Assembly (NCBI RefSeq): GCF_001528665.1
Contig: NZ_BBYJ01000014.1
Span: 120,988 to 184,987, forward strand
Length of the DNA stretch: 64,000 nt
From: Microtetraspora malaysiensis
GTDB taxonomy: Bacteria > Actinomycetota > Actinomycetes > Streptosporangiales > Streptosporangiaceae
Reading direction: 5' to 3'
Positions within the stretch are counted from its first letter, which is position 1. Every line of letters begins with the position of its first letter. Under the pieces are notes generated by a model, which was not told where the DNA came from, searched no databases, and saw nothing but the letters and a program-made list of their open reading frames with translations. This document shows, piece by piece, positions 52,498 to 61,002 of this stretch. The position numbers were made by a program, and so were the translations under genes.

Positions 52498-53262
52498 TCA
52501 TTGCGTCAGGCACTCTTGGCCGAACGGCATCAGCTGGCGTAGCTCGGCCGCGTTGGCCTGCCTGCCGTACGGTGCGAGCTGGAAGGTCTCCGGCCCGAGA
52601 AACTCCGACCAGTGCCTGTCGACGAAGGCGCGGCAGGCGTCCACGTCGCCGGCCGGGGGCACCTGGTCGAGGAGGCCGCGCTGGAATGGGGCGAACTCCA
52701 GGAACTGGGAGGCGTGCGCGAGGCAGGCGTCCAGTTTGGCCTGCGCCACCGGTGCCACGTCCACCACCACGTCGTCCCGGTGCACAGGGCCGGAGGCGTA
52801 GTCGGTCATCAGCAAGCAGACCGGCTGCCGTTCCAGGGCGGGCTTGCCGCACTCGACATTGCGCACGGTGACAAGCTCCACGGCCTGCTCGGCCAGCTTT
52901 CCCGCGGCCCGGTTGTCCGGGTGACCGGCGCCGTCACCATGTAGGGCGATCACCAGGTCGGGCCGCCAGGCGCGGATCTCGCGCATCAGTCTCAGGCGCA
53001 GCTTCACGGTCGGCTCGAGAAGGCCGTCATGCACGTCGAAGATCTCGTAGTCGACCACTCCGAGAGCGTCGGCCGCGCGCCAGGCCTCCTCCGCTCTGCG
53101 GCGGGCCAGCGGCGCCCGTTCGAGCTCGTGGTGCCCGGCGTCGCCGTTGGTGAGCGTCAGGAACTTCACCGCGTGTCCCGCCCTGGCCAGCAGGGCGGAG
53201 GTGCCGCCCGCGTAGAGCTCGGGTTCGTCGGGGTGGGCAGCGATCACCAAGGTGCGCAACAT
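52498..53262 (-). CDS. PIG-L/LmbE-like deacetylase with altered metal ligands
   Basis: A 254-residue LmbE-fold protein; relatives remove acetyl groups from GlcNAc-type sugars using zinc. The fold is clear (MLRTLVIAAHPDEPELYAGGTSALLARAGHAVKFLTLTNGDAGHHELERAPLARRR). In MshB the zinc is held by the second Asp of HPDD and the last His of HPDH. Here these read HPDE (Glu13) and HPDN (Asn117). Glu may still bind, but Asn is unlikely to, so activity or metal choice may differ. Last gene of the aminosugar operon, 3 nt after the ROK gene. Confidence 0.82.
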   Translation of the reverse strand: MLRTLVIAAHPDEPELYAGGTSALLARAGHAVKFLTLTNGDAGHHELERAPLARRRAEEAWRAADALGVVDYEIFDVHDGLLEPTVKLRLRLMREIRAWRPDLVIALHGDGAGHPDNRAAGKLAEQAVELVTVRNVECGKPALERQPVCLLMTDYASGPVHRDDVVVDVAPVAQAKLDACLAHASQFLEFAPFQRGLLDQVPPAGDVDACRAFVDRHWSEFLGPETFQLAPYGRQANAAELRQLMPFGQECLTQ

Positions 53263-53265
53263 CTC

Positions 53266-54453
53266 TCAGCTTTCATTGAGGGGGCCGGTACGGCCTGCCG
53301 TACCGGCGTGGAAGACCTGCTCGCGAGCCAGGTCGAGGGCATGGCGGACGGCGCCTTCGAGCACGGCGTTACCGCTGACGCGGCTGACGGCGACGGTGAC
53401 GGGCGCGAGGCCGGTGGGGGCCAGGAGCTCGGCGACGCGGATGCGCAGCGCCTCACCGGCCGCTGCGCAGAGGGGGCCGCCGAGGACGACGTGGCCGGGG
53501 TCGAGCACGCCCACGGCCGCGGTCACGCCGAGCGCGACACGTTTGGCGACATCGTTGAGGAACCCCGCGGGAAGCTCGGTGCGAAGGAACTGCGTGACCG
53601 CGCGGAGGGTGGGCTCGACGTCCAGTCCGTGCGCCTTGGCCAGCTCGGCCAGCGAGGCGGTACCGAGCAGCGCGCCCAGCGGCCCGCCGTCCGGCCCGTA
53701 GAGCCGCCCGCGGCTCACCGGATCGGGCACGATCACGGAACCGACCTCACCACCACGGCCGGTGACCCCGCGCCACAGGGCATCGTTGAGCACGACCCCG
53801 GCGCCGACTCCGTTCCCCACCCAGAAGAGCACGAAGCTGCTCCCCTTGTGCTCTTCCAGCTCCCGGATCGTGACGAGGTTGACGTCGTTCTCCAGCCGGA
53901 AGCGTTCAGTGCCCAGCCGCTCGCGCAGATCGCCGAGGTCGTCGAGGTGCGACCAGCCGGACAGCTGCACCGCCTGGCGCAGCCGGTGGCCTCCGGCGTC
54001 GACGACTCCGGGCACGCCCAGCACGATCTGGTCGAGGTCGTCGAGCGTGACCCCGGCGTCGTGGGCCGCCGCCTCCACCGCCTCGGTCAGGAACGTCACC
54101 GCGTCGGTGCCCTCGCCGGGGGCTTCGGCCTGGTAGCCGCCCCGGACCTCGCCGCTGAGGTCGGCCACCGACACCTCCACGGCGCGCGCTGTCAGATCCA
54201 GCCCCGCGACCCAGGCGGCCGAACCGTTCAGCTCCCACAGTTGGGCGGCGGGGCCGGCGTTGCCGGGTTTGGTGCCGGCCTTACGCACGAGGTGCCCGTT
54301 CTCCAGGCGGCGCAGCACCTCGGCGGCGGAGGCCTTGGAGAGCCCGGTGTGGAACTCGAGCTCGGCGCGGGTGAGCGAGCCGTGCCGGAGCAGCAGTTCC
54401 AGGGCCGCTCGCTCATTGAGCGTGCGGAAGACGGTGGGGTTTCCGGTGGACAC
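53266..54453 (-). CDS. ROK-family transcriptional regulator
   Basis: A 395-residue protein with an N-terminal winged helix (TVFRTLNERAALELLLRHGSLTRAELEFHTGLSKASAAEVLRRLENGHLV) and a ROK sugar-kinase-like domain containing LENDVNLVTIRELEEH and WVGNGVGAGVVLNDALWRGVTGRGGEVG. The zinc-binding CxCGxxGCxE motif of most ROK proteins is missing. The GTG start overlaps the ngcG stop by one base (TAGTG). It probably represses the operon through the palindromes near 57635 and 59938, with a sugar as inducer. Confidence 0.9.
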   Translation of the reverse strand: MSTGNPTVFRTLNERAALELLLRHGSLTRAELEFHTGLSKASAAEVLRRLENGHLVRKAGTKPGNAGPAAQLWELNGSAAWVAGLDLTARAVEVSVADLSGEVRGGYQAEAPGEGTDAVTFLTEAVEAAAHDAGVTLDDLDQIVLGVPGVVDAGGHRLRQAVQLSGWSHLDDLGDLRERLGTERFRLENDVNLVTIRELEEHKGSSFVLFWVGNGVGAGVVLNDALWRGVTGRGGEVGSVIVPDPVSRGRLYGPDGGPLGALLGTASLAELAKAHGLDVEPTLRAVTQFLRTELPAGFLNDVAKRVALGVTAAVGVLDPGHVVLGGPLCAAAGEALRIRVAELLAPTGLAPVTVAVSRVSGNAVLEGAVRHALDLAREQVFHAGTAGRTGPLNES

Positions 54454-55283
54454 TACTTCACTGCTCCTGACGTAAGCCCGGACTGGATGTGTCGCTGGAA
54501 GACGATATAGGCCACCACGACCGGCAGGACCGTCATGCTGAGCGCCGCGAACAACGCCGGCCAATCCGCCTCATATCCGGCAATAGTCGAGATATCCGCG
54601 ATGCCCTGCGTGATCACCCAGTTGCTCTTGTCTCCGGGCAGCAGCACCAGAGGCAGCAGGTACTGATTCCACTGGCCGAGCACGTTGAAGATGGTCAGGC
54701 TGACCATCGCGGGCTTGGCCATCGGCAGCATGACCTGGAAGAAGGTCCGTGTGTACGAGGCTCCGTCGATCATCGCCGCCTCGGCGACCGCGTCCGGCAA
54801 CCCCCGGAAGAAGGAGGTGAGGAAGAAGACGGTGAAGGGCAACGAGTACGCGATGTAGACCAGGATCAGCCCGACGTGTGTGTTGAGCAGCCCGAGCCCG
54901 TCGACCACGAAGAAGAGCGGCACCAGGGCGAGGAAGACCGGGAAGGCCATGCCCGACACGAACAGGAAATAGATCAGCCGGTTGCCGGGGAATTTGAAGC
55001 GGGCCAGCACGTAGGCGGCCATGGAGCTGAGCAGCATGGTGCCCGCGACGCCGAAGAAGACGACGATCGCCGTGTTGAGCAGGTACCGACCGATGCTGGC
55101 ACGTTCCCAGGCCCGCGCCCAGTTGTCCCAGCGCAACTCGCCCGGTAGTTGCAGGGCGTCACCGAAGATCTCGCCGTTGCTCTTGAAGGAGGCCAGCAGC
55201 GTCCAGATCAGCGGGGCGATGATGAGCAGCGCCCATACCGCCAGGACGGCCTGCGAAAAGCCCCCGAAGACTTTGCGGCCCAT
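54453..55283 (-). CDS. ngcG: Sugar ABC transporter permease (NgcG/MalG type)
   Basis: A 276-residue permease with six helices and the EAA loop EAAMIDGASYTRTFFQVMLPMAKPAM. It starts one base after the NgcF stop. With NgcE and NgcF it forms a CUT1 importer. As in other actinobacteria no ATPase gene is in the operon; a shared MsiK-type ATPase elsewhere is expected. Confidence 0.9.
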   Translation of the reverse strand: MGRKVFGGFSQAVLAVWALLIIAPLIWTLLASFKSNGEIFGDALQLPGELRWDNWARAWERASIGRYLLNTAIVVFFGVAGTMLLSSMAAYVLARFKFPGNRLIYFLFVSGMAFPVFLALVPLFFVVDGLGLLNTHVGLILVYIAYSLPFTVFFLTSFFRGLPDAVAEAAMIDGASYTRTFFQVMLPMAKPAMVSLTIFNVLGQWNQYLLPLVLLPGDKSNWVITQGIADISTIAGYEADWPALFAALSMTVLPVVVAYIVFQRHIQSGLTSGAVK

Positions 55284-55284
55284 G

Positions 55285-56190
55285 TCAGTAGACGATCCTC
55301 TCGCGCCTGGTGACCCGCATCGTCAGAGCGGCGAAGGTGAGGGTCAGGAAGAACAGCGCCACGCCGAGCGCCGAGGCGTAGCCGAACCGCGAGTAGCTGA
55401 AGGCGTTCTTGTAGATCTCCGTGGCCAGCACCGTGGTCGCGCCGTCGGGCCCGCCCTGTTCCATGGACAGCACGTTGACCAAGGCGAAGCCGTCGAAGGC
55501 CGCGATGCCGAGGTAGATCCAGCCGACCTGGACGGTGTCCCAGAGCAGCGGCAGGGTGATGGAGAAGAACATCCGCGTACGGCCCGCACCATCCAGGGAG
55601 GCCGCTTCGAAGACGTCCTTCGGGATGGCGGCCATTCCTGCGGAGAAGAGCACAACGTAGAAACCGACCGCCTGCCAGACCATGACGGCGATGATCGACC
55701 AGAGTGCGAGCCTCTGGTCGGTCAGCCACCCGACCGGTTCCATCCCCAGCTTGACGAGAACGCCGTTGATCACGCCGCTGGAGTCGGGGCGGTAGACGGC
55801 TTTGAACAGAACGCCGACCACCGCCACCGCGAGCACCTGAGGCAGGAAGAAGACGACGCGGTAGAAGCCGGAGCCCTTGACCCCGGTCATCGTGCCGCCG
55901 CGTGAGCCGCCGGCCACGTTCAGCAGATAGGCGAACAGCAGCGCGAGGGAGACGGTGGCCAGCGGCATGGCGACGAGCAGGACCAGATGGTTGCGGATCG
56001 CCTGCCAGAAGGTCTCGTTGCCGAACATCCGCCGGAAGTTGTCCAGCCCGACGAAGTCGAGCCCGGCCGAGACTCCGCGCCAGTCGGTCAGCGCGATCTG
56101 GAACGCCTGCACGTACGGGCTGATCACGAAGACGACGTAGAGGAGGACGGGGAGGAGCAGGAACCCTGCGACGAAGCCGTGCCGCCTCAT
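55285..56190 (-). CDS. ngcF: Sugar ABC transporter permease (NgcF/MalF type)
   Basis: A 301-residue permease with six helices, an N-terminal FLLLPVLLYVVFVISPYVQAFQIALTDW typical of MalF-like proteins and the EAA loop EAASLDGAGRTRMFFSITLPLLWDTV. It lies 3 nt after ngcE in a tightly packed operon. Specificity is inferred from NgcE. Confidence 0.9.
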   Translation of the reverse strand: MRRHGFVAGFLLLPVLLYVVFVISPYVQAFQIALTDWRGVSAGLDFVGLDNFRRMFGNETFWQAIRNHLVLLVAMPLATVSLALLFAYLLNVAGGSRGGTMTGVKGSGFYRVVFFLPQVLAVAVVGVLFKAVYRPDSSGVINGVLVKLGMEPVGWLTDQRLALWSIIAVMVWQAVGFYVVLFSAGMAAIPKDVFEAASLDGAGRTRMFFSITLPLLWDTVQVGWIYLGIAAFDGFALVNVLSMEQGGPDGATTVLATEIYKNAFSYSRFGYASALGVALFFLTLTFAALTMRVTRRERIVY

Positions 56191-56193
56191 CGG

Positions 56194-57603
56194 TCAGACG
56201 CTCCGGGTCTGCTTGGCAATGGAGGAATCGGCCTTGAGCTCGTCCGCCTTCTTCTGCATGTTCGCGCAGAACTGGTCGGGAGTGATGCGGCCTGCCATGA
56301 CCGAGTTGGTCTGCGTCTGCCCGTAGTCGAACAGTTCCTTGTACCAGGTCTCGAAGCGGGCGTCGGTGATGGTGTTCTTCCCGGCGGCCTCCTGGGCCTT
56401 GGCGGCGCTGTTGACCGCCGAGGTGAGCTGCAGGCCGTCCACCAAGCCGTTGACGATGGTGAGGTTCTTGGTCATCTCGGTGTAGCCGCGCGCGCCCTCC
56501 CTCGAGAGCATCATGCGCAGGTACTCCAAGCCGCCCTGCGGGTTCTTGCCCTTGGCGGCGACGAAGAAGGCCTCGGAGACCCCGATCATGATCGCTTCGT
56601 ACGGCAGGGCGTCCGCGGAGGTGATGCTGGGCACTGGTGCGATGGCGTACTCAAAGGTGTCCGGCTTGTCCTTCGCCATCTCGTTCTCCAGCCAGGAGCC
56701 GCACGGGTAGAAGAGGACCTTGTCCTGCAGGTGCTTGACCTGGGTCTGCGTGTGGTCGAGACCGAAGTAGGCCTTGTCTCCGTAGTCCTTCTGGATCTGC
56801 GCCCAGGCGGCGACGGCCTGCCGAACTGGCTCGGCGGTCCAGGCGCCGTCGGCCAGGTTGTCGATGTCGATGATGACCTTGTTGCCACCGATCTTGGCGG
56901 CGCTGTAGATGAGGTTCCACAACTGGTAGAACGGGCCGACCTGGCCGGGGTAAGCGAACAGGGCGATCCCCGCCTTCTTCGCCTCCTCGCCGAGGGCGTT
57001 GAACTCCGCCCAGGTCCTGGGGACCGACCAGCCCTTGGCCTCGAAGAGCTTGGCGTTGTACCAGAGGGCGCGATGGGCGACGGTGTACTGCAGGACCCGC
57101 GGCACGCCGTCGATCAACGAGTTCTCGTAGGCGCCGCCGACGAGAGTGTCCTTGACCTTCTTGCCGGGGAAGGCCAGGGAGGGGGCCTCGAAGAGCGGGG
57201 TGAGGTCGGCCAGGTGTCCCTCCTGGACCAGCGACTGCAGGTCGAGCGCCTCCGGCCCGGAGTTGTTGACCACGTCGGGCACGTCACCGGCGATGAAGCG
57301 CGGGCGCAGCTGGGTGCCGACCTTCTGCGTGGCAACGTGCTTGATCTCGGCCTGCGGGTAGGTCCTGCGGTAGGCGGCCTCATGCAGGTCCACGGCGTAC
57401 TTGTCGCCGTTGCCGCCGCTGAAGATGACGACCTCCAGCCGCCGGGCGGCGTCCACCCCGAGTGGGTTGTTCGCGGAGGTCGCGGCGGCGGAGGCCGTGG
57501 GGCCGGGGGCGGCGTCGCGGGCGGCGGTGGCGCAGGCGGCGAGAGGGGTGGCGAGCGCGGCGAGACCGAGCCCGCGCAGGACGTCGCGGCGGGTGGGGGG
57601 CAT
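56194..57603 (-). CDS. ngcE: N-acetylglucosamine/diacetylchitobiose-type ABC binding protein (NgcE-like)
   Basis: A 469-residue extracellular solute-binding protein. The N-terminus TRRDVLRGLGLAALATPLAAC combines a Tat-like twin Arg with a lipobox (LAAC), so it is a surface lipoprotein. The following VVIFSGGNGDKYAVDLHEAAYRRTYP, FIAGDVPDVVNNSGPEALDL and VLFYPCGSWLENEM segments match the NgcE family of Streptomyces. AGGAGG precedes the ATG. It has its own promoter and an operator-like dyad between promoter and gene. Confidence 0.85.
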   Translation of the reverse strand: MPPTRRDVLRGLGLAALATPLAACATAARDAAPGPTASAAATSANNPLGVDAARRLEVVIFSGGNGDKYAVDLHEAAYRRTYPQAEIKHVATQKVGTQLRPRFIAGDVPDVVNNSGPEALDLQSLVQEGHLADLTPLFEAPSLAFPGKKVKDTLVGGAYENSLIDGVPRVLQYTVAHRALWYNAKLFEAKGWSVPRTWAEFNALGEEAKKAGIALFAYPGQVGPFYQLWNLIYSAAKIGGNKVIIDIDNLADGAWTAEPVRQAVAAWAQIQKDYGDKAYFGLDHTQTQVKHLQDKVLFYPCGSWLENEMAKDKPDTFEYAIAPVPSITSADALPYEAIMIGVSEAFFVAAKGKNPQGGLEYLRMMLSREGARGYTEMTKNLTIVNGLVDGLQLTSAVNSAAKAQEAAGKNTITDARFETWYKELFDYGQTQTNSVMAGRITPDQFCANMQKKADELKADSSIAKQTRSV

Positions 57604-57618
57604 GCTTCCTCCTGGGAC

Positions 57619-57651
57619 GCTAACCGTCCGGATACCTTCCAGACGGTTAGC
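57619..57651 (-). promoter_or_regulatory. Operator-like dyad in the ngcE leader
   Basis: GCTAACCGTC and GACGGTTAGC (10-bp perfect arms, 13-nt centre that adds three more pairs) begin 6 nt downstream of the -10 box and end 5 nt before the ribosome site. It may be the ROK operator or an mRNA stem-loop between the kinase and ngcE. Confidence 0.6.
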
Positions 57652-57656
57652 GGCCG

Positions 57657-57686
57657 ACTATAGGTTGCGCTTCCGTTGCCCGTCAA
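57657..57686 (-). promoter_or_regulatory. Promoter of ngcEFG
   Basis: TTGACG (57686-57681), 18-nt spacer, TATAGT (57662-57657). A strong housekeeping-type promoter giving ngcE expression separate from the upstream kinase and GH4 genes. Confidence 0.7.
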
Positions 57687-57715
57687 GGACGCGGCGGGCC
57701 TGGAATCACCGGAGC

Positions 57716-58666
57716 TCAGAACCGCCGGCGCAGCCGGGCTTTCGCATCCTCACCTGCGCCGATGTGGTCCAGGGCGCTCAGTGCCGCGCCCGCGATGGGC
57801 GGCAGTTCGGCGACGACTCGCTCGGCCAGCGGCGCGCGGGCCGCGAACCGCTCGTCGAGCAGTGCGGTCAGCAGCGGATCACGGGCTCGCAGAACTCCCC
57901 CGCCCAGAACCACCTCGGTCGGCGTGCCGAGCAGGTCGAGACGGGCGAGGCAGACCTCGGCCATCGTGGCGATCTCGTCGGCCATTCGCGAGACCAGCCC
58001 GAGCGCGATCTCATCCCCTCCGGCGGCCACCTTGAACAGCCCCGGCGTCAGCTCCAGCAGCCGTTCCCGCTCCAGAGCGCCGAGGTGCACGTCGATCACC
58101 ACCTGCTCGACCGTGCCCGCGCCGAAATGCGATTTGACCAGCTTGGCCAGCTCGGTCGGGGCGCCCCTGCCGTCCTCGGCGCGGATGGCGTACCAGAGCG
58201 TCTCGGCCGACAGGCCGAGACCGCCACCCCAGTCGCCGCTGATCGCCCCCAGGGACAGAAAGCGAGCGATCCGCCCCGTCGGCGAGACGCCGACCGCGTT
58301 GATCCCCGCGCCGCAGACCACCGCGACGCCCCACGGGCCGGATGCTCCCGACCGGAGGAGGGCGAAGGTGTCGTTCCGCACCACGACGTCGCGGGCCAGC
58401 GCGCGTCCCGAGATCTCGGCTTCGATCGCCTGTTCCTCCTCCGGCAGGTCCGCCCCGGCCAGAAAGGCGACCAAGTGGTCGGCCTGGCCGGTGAAACCGA
58501 CCGCCTGCCGCACCACGCTCTCGATGACGTCGGCGGCGGGCCCGACTCCCTCGCTCTGCGGAACGAAGGGCCCGCCGCGGCCACGAGCGAGGATCTCCCC
58601 CAGCTCGTTCAGCAGCACCACGTCGGTCTTGCTGTTGCCTCCGTCGACGGCCAGCACGTTCACCAC
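57716..58666 (-). CDS. BadF/BcrA-type ATPase, probable N-acetylglucosamine kinase
   Basis: A 316-residue ASKHA-fold kinase: phosphate-1 motif VLAVDGGNSKTDVVLLNELG, GVAVVCGAGINAVGVSPTG (phosphate 2) and VVLGGGVLRARDPLL (adenosine). GlcNAc kinases of this family phosphorylate the 6-OH with ATP. The GTG at 58666 has GGAAGG at 8 nt and overlaps the GH4 stop by 7 nt. The neighbouring GH4 enzyme needs a 6-phosphorylated glycoside, which this kinase could supply. Confidence 0.82.
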   Translation of the reverse strand: MVNVLAVDGGNSKTDVVLLNELGEILARGRGGPFVPQSEGVGPAADVIESVVRQAVGFTGQADHLVAFLAGADLPEEEQAIEAEISGRALARDVVVRNDTFALLRSGASGPWGVAVVCGAGINAVGVSPTGRIARFLSLGAISGDWGGGLGLSAETLWYAIRAEDGRGAPTELAKLVKSHFGAGTVEQVVIDVHLGALERERLLELTPGLFKVAAGGDEIALGLVSRMADEIATMAEVCLARLDLLGTPTEVVLGGGVLRARDPLLTALLDERFAARAPLAERVVAELPPIAGAALSALDHIGAGEDAKARLRRRF

Positions 58667-59910
58667 GACAGGAACCTTCCGTTCTTCCCCAGCAGAAGCG
58701 TGGTCAGCTCGGCGGCGATCGCCTCCTGCCCCACCAGCGGGTGCGCCAGAAGCGCGTTGCGCACCCGGTCCGCTCCGCCGTGCAACGCCGCCTGGAGAGC
58801 CAGCTCCTCATAGGCGGAGACGCCCGCGATCAGACCGGCGTAGAGCGGCTCGATCGGCTCGACCGGCAGCGGTACGGCTCCCGCCTTGGTGATCTTCGAG
58901 GGCACCTCGATGACCGCGTCGTCGGCGAGGAAGGGCAGCGTGCCGTCATTGCGGGTGTTGACCACCTGCACGTCGCCACGGTCACCGAGCAATGAGGCGA
59001 TGAGCGCCACGGCCGCCTCGGAGTAGAACGCTCCGCCGCGCTTGGCCAGCTGCTCGGGTTTGGTGTCGAGGCTGGGATCGGCGTACAGCGTGAGCAGCTG
59101 CTCCTCCAGCGCCGCAACCTCGGTGGCCCGGGAGGGCAGAGTCTTCTGTTCTTCGACCACGAGATCGTGGGCGTAGAAGTAGCGCAGGTAGTAGGAGGGC
59201 ACGACCTGGAGGCGCTTGATCAGCTCCAGCGGCAGGTGCAGGTCGTCGGCGATGGCCTGCCCGTGCTCGGCGATCAGCTTGGGCAGAACGTTCTCGCCGT
59301 CCACGTGGACCGCACGCTCCCAGGTCAGGTGGTTGAGCCCGACGTGACCCAGCTGGACCTGCTCGGGGGCCAGGCCGAGGTAGCCGGCGAACCGGCGCTG
59401 GAAACCGATCGCCACGTTGCACAGTCCGATCGCGCGGTGCCCGGCGTCCAGCAGTGCCCTGGTCACGATGCCGACGGGGTTGGTGAAGTCGACGATCCAA
59501 GCCTCGGGCGCGTACTCCCTGACCTTGGACGCCAGGTCGAGCACGACCGGTACTGTGCGCAGGGCCTTGGCCAGGCCTCCGGCGCCGGTGGTCTCCTGGC
59601 CGACGCAGCCGCACGCCAGCGGGAACGTCTCGTCGACGTCGCGTGCCGCCTGGCCGCCCACTCTGAGCTGAAAGAGCACCGCCTGCGCACCTTCGACGCC
59701 CTGCCGGACGTCGGCGGTGGCGACGACCTTGGCCTGATGTCCGGCCCGAGCCAGCATGCGGCGGGAAACCCCCGCCACCAGCTCCAGACGGGAGGCATCG
59801 GGATCGACGAGCGCGATCTCGGTCAGCGGGAGCTCGTCGCGCAGGCGGGCGAACCCGTCCATCAGCTCCGGTGTGTAGGTCGAACCGCCTCCGACAACGG
59901 CGAGTTTCAC
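58660..59910 (-). CDS. Glycoside hydrolase family 4, 6-phospho-beta-glucosidase-like
   Basis: A 416-residue GH4 enzyme that cleaves glycosides by an NAD+- and Mn2+-dependent oxidation-elimination route. The NAD loop is KLAVVGGGSTYTPELMDGF; VDFTNPVGIVTRAL, the metal Cys in GLCNVAIGFQRRF and the His in VGLNHLTW are all present. The GTG at 59910 has GGAAGGA at 7 nt. First gene of the operon. GH4 members of this type are usually fed by PTS; here an ABC importer and a kinase replace it. Confidence 0.9.
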   Translation of the reverse strand: MKLAVVGGGSTYTPELMDGFARLRDELPLTEIALVDPDASRLELVAGVSRRMLARAGHQAKVVATADVRQGVEGAQAVLFQLRVGGQAARDVDETFPLACGCVGQETTGAGGLAKALRTVPVVLDLASKVREYAPEAWIVDFTNPVGIVTRALLDAGHRAIGLCNVAIGFQRRFAGYLGLAPEQVQLGHVGLNHLTWERAVHVDGENVLPKLIAEHGQAIADDLHLPLELIKRLQVVPSYYLRYFYAHDLVVEEQKTLPSRATEVAALEEQLLTLYADPSLDTKPEQLAKRGGAFYSEAAVALIASLLGDRGDVQVVNTRNDGTLPFLADDAVIEVPSKITKAGAVPLPVEPIEPLYAGLIAGVSAYEELALQAALHGGADRVRNALLAHPLVGQEAIAAELTTLLLGKNGRFLSW

Positions 59911-59928
59911 TCTGACATCCTTCCTGAA

Positions 59929-59986
59929 GTTAGGAAACTTTCCTAACATTTGCCTCAATTTAGGAAGGCGAGGAGTATTCAGTCAA
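59929..59986 (-). promoter_or_regulatory. GH4 operon promoter and ROK-type operator
   Basis: TTGACT (59986-59981), 18 nt, TAAATT (59962-59957). Nine nt downstream lies GTTAGGAAA-c-TTTCCTAAC (59947-59929), a perfect 19-bp palindrome of the AT-centred kind bound by ROK repressors. The placement matches the ngcE promoter. Confidence 0.7.
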
Positions 59987-60083
59987 CCCGGGGCATCGAT
60001 GATCGAACGGTCCGGCGGAGGCCCGCCCCACAGGCTTCGGCGGTCAGCGGCGCCGGCGGGATGACGCCGCCGACATCCTCCCG

Positions 60084-60998
60084 TCAGGACGTGGACCGGC
60101 TGAGACTCTCGATGCGCAGGCCGTCGAGGAGCGCCTGGAGCCCGGTCTCGAAGATGTTGTCGAGGTCGAAGTCGTAGCCTCCCGCACCGAGTCCCGTGAT
60201 CGTCTTGGTGAACATGGGGTACCGGCCGGAGGTGACGAAGGCGCTCATCGTCCGTCCCTGGGTGTCGAGCCACTGGTCGCTGGACAGCCCGGTGGCCGAC
60301 ATCGCCTGCGCCTCCCGTTCGATGTGCACGGCGAGCCCCTGCACGTAGGCGTAGATCAGGACCTCGATCGTGAACATGGCATCGGACGCGAGCCCGAGGC
60401 CGTCCAGCGCGCGCAACAGCTGCTCGCCGTGCCGGAGCAGTCCGGGCAGCGGAAGGGGACGGTCGAGCGGAGTCAGGTTGGGCAGCCACGGATGCCGCCG
60501 GTAGATCTGCCACAGCGTGCGCGCGACCGTCTCAATCCGCTCCCGCCTGCTGAGCGTGCCGGCCGGGTAGCGCCACTCGCCGTAGGCGAGATCGGCCATG
60601 CCGAGGACCAGCTCGTCCCTGCCCCGCACGTGCCGGTGGACCGCCGCCGCCGCGACACCGAGCCGCGCGGCCACCGCCCGGACGGTCACCGCGCCCAGCC
60701 CTTCGGCATCGGCGATCGCGACCCCCTCGCGCACGATCCCCTCGCGCGTCAGCTCCACCGGCCCGGCGCGCCGTCGCGGCCGGCTCCGCGTGGCGGCCAC
60801 CACCGTCGCCGACCTCGGCCTGGCCTCCACGAGGCCCTCTTCCTTCAGTACGGCGAGCGCCCGCGCCGCGGTGGCCAGTGCGACCTTGAAGTCACGGGCG
60901 ACGGCGCGGGTCGAGGGCACCTTGTCGCCGGGGGCGAGTTCGCCTGAGTGAATGCGCCGCCGGAGCTCGGCCGCGATCCGCAGGTACGGGGGCTCCAT
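60084..60998 (-). CDS. GntR-TetR double-HTH fusion regulator
   Basis: A 304-residue protein with a full GntR winged helix (YLRIAAELRRRIHSGELAPGDKVPSTRAVARDFKVALATAARALAVLKEEGLV, about 5-60), a basic linker (SRPRRRAG), a TetR HTH (VTVRAVAARLGVAAAAVHRHVRGRDELVL, about 103-131) and a TetR-type ligand domain (EWRYPAGTLSRRERIETVARTLWQIYRRHPWL). It is divergent from an FAD monooxygenase, with two operator-like motifs between them, and probably represses it until a small molecule binds. Confidence 0.88.
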   Translation of the reverse strand: MEPPYLRIAAELRRRIHSGELAPGDKVPSTRAVARDFKVALATAARALAVLKEEGLVEARPRSATVVAATRSRPRRRAGPVELTREGIVREGVAIADAEGLGAVTVRAVAARLGVAAAAVHRHVRGRDELVLGMADLAYGEWRYPAGTLSRRERIETVARTLWQIYRRHPWLPNLTPLDRPLPLPGLLRHGEQLLRALDGLGLASDAMFTIEVLIYAYVQGLAVHIEREAQAMSATGLSSDQWLDTQGRTMSAFVTSGRYPMFTKTITGLGAGGYDFDLDNIFETGLQALLDGLRIESLSRSTS

Positions 60999-61002
60999 CG
61001 AT

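Noticed and set aside
57604-60083. DasR sites (TGGTCTAGACCA-like) for the aminosugar operon
   Set aside because: None was found upstream of ngcE or the GH4 gene; the dyads there are of different sequence.
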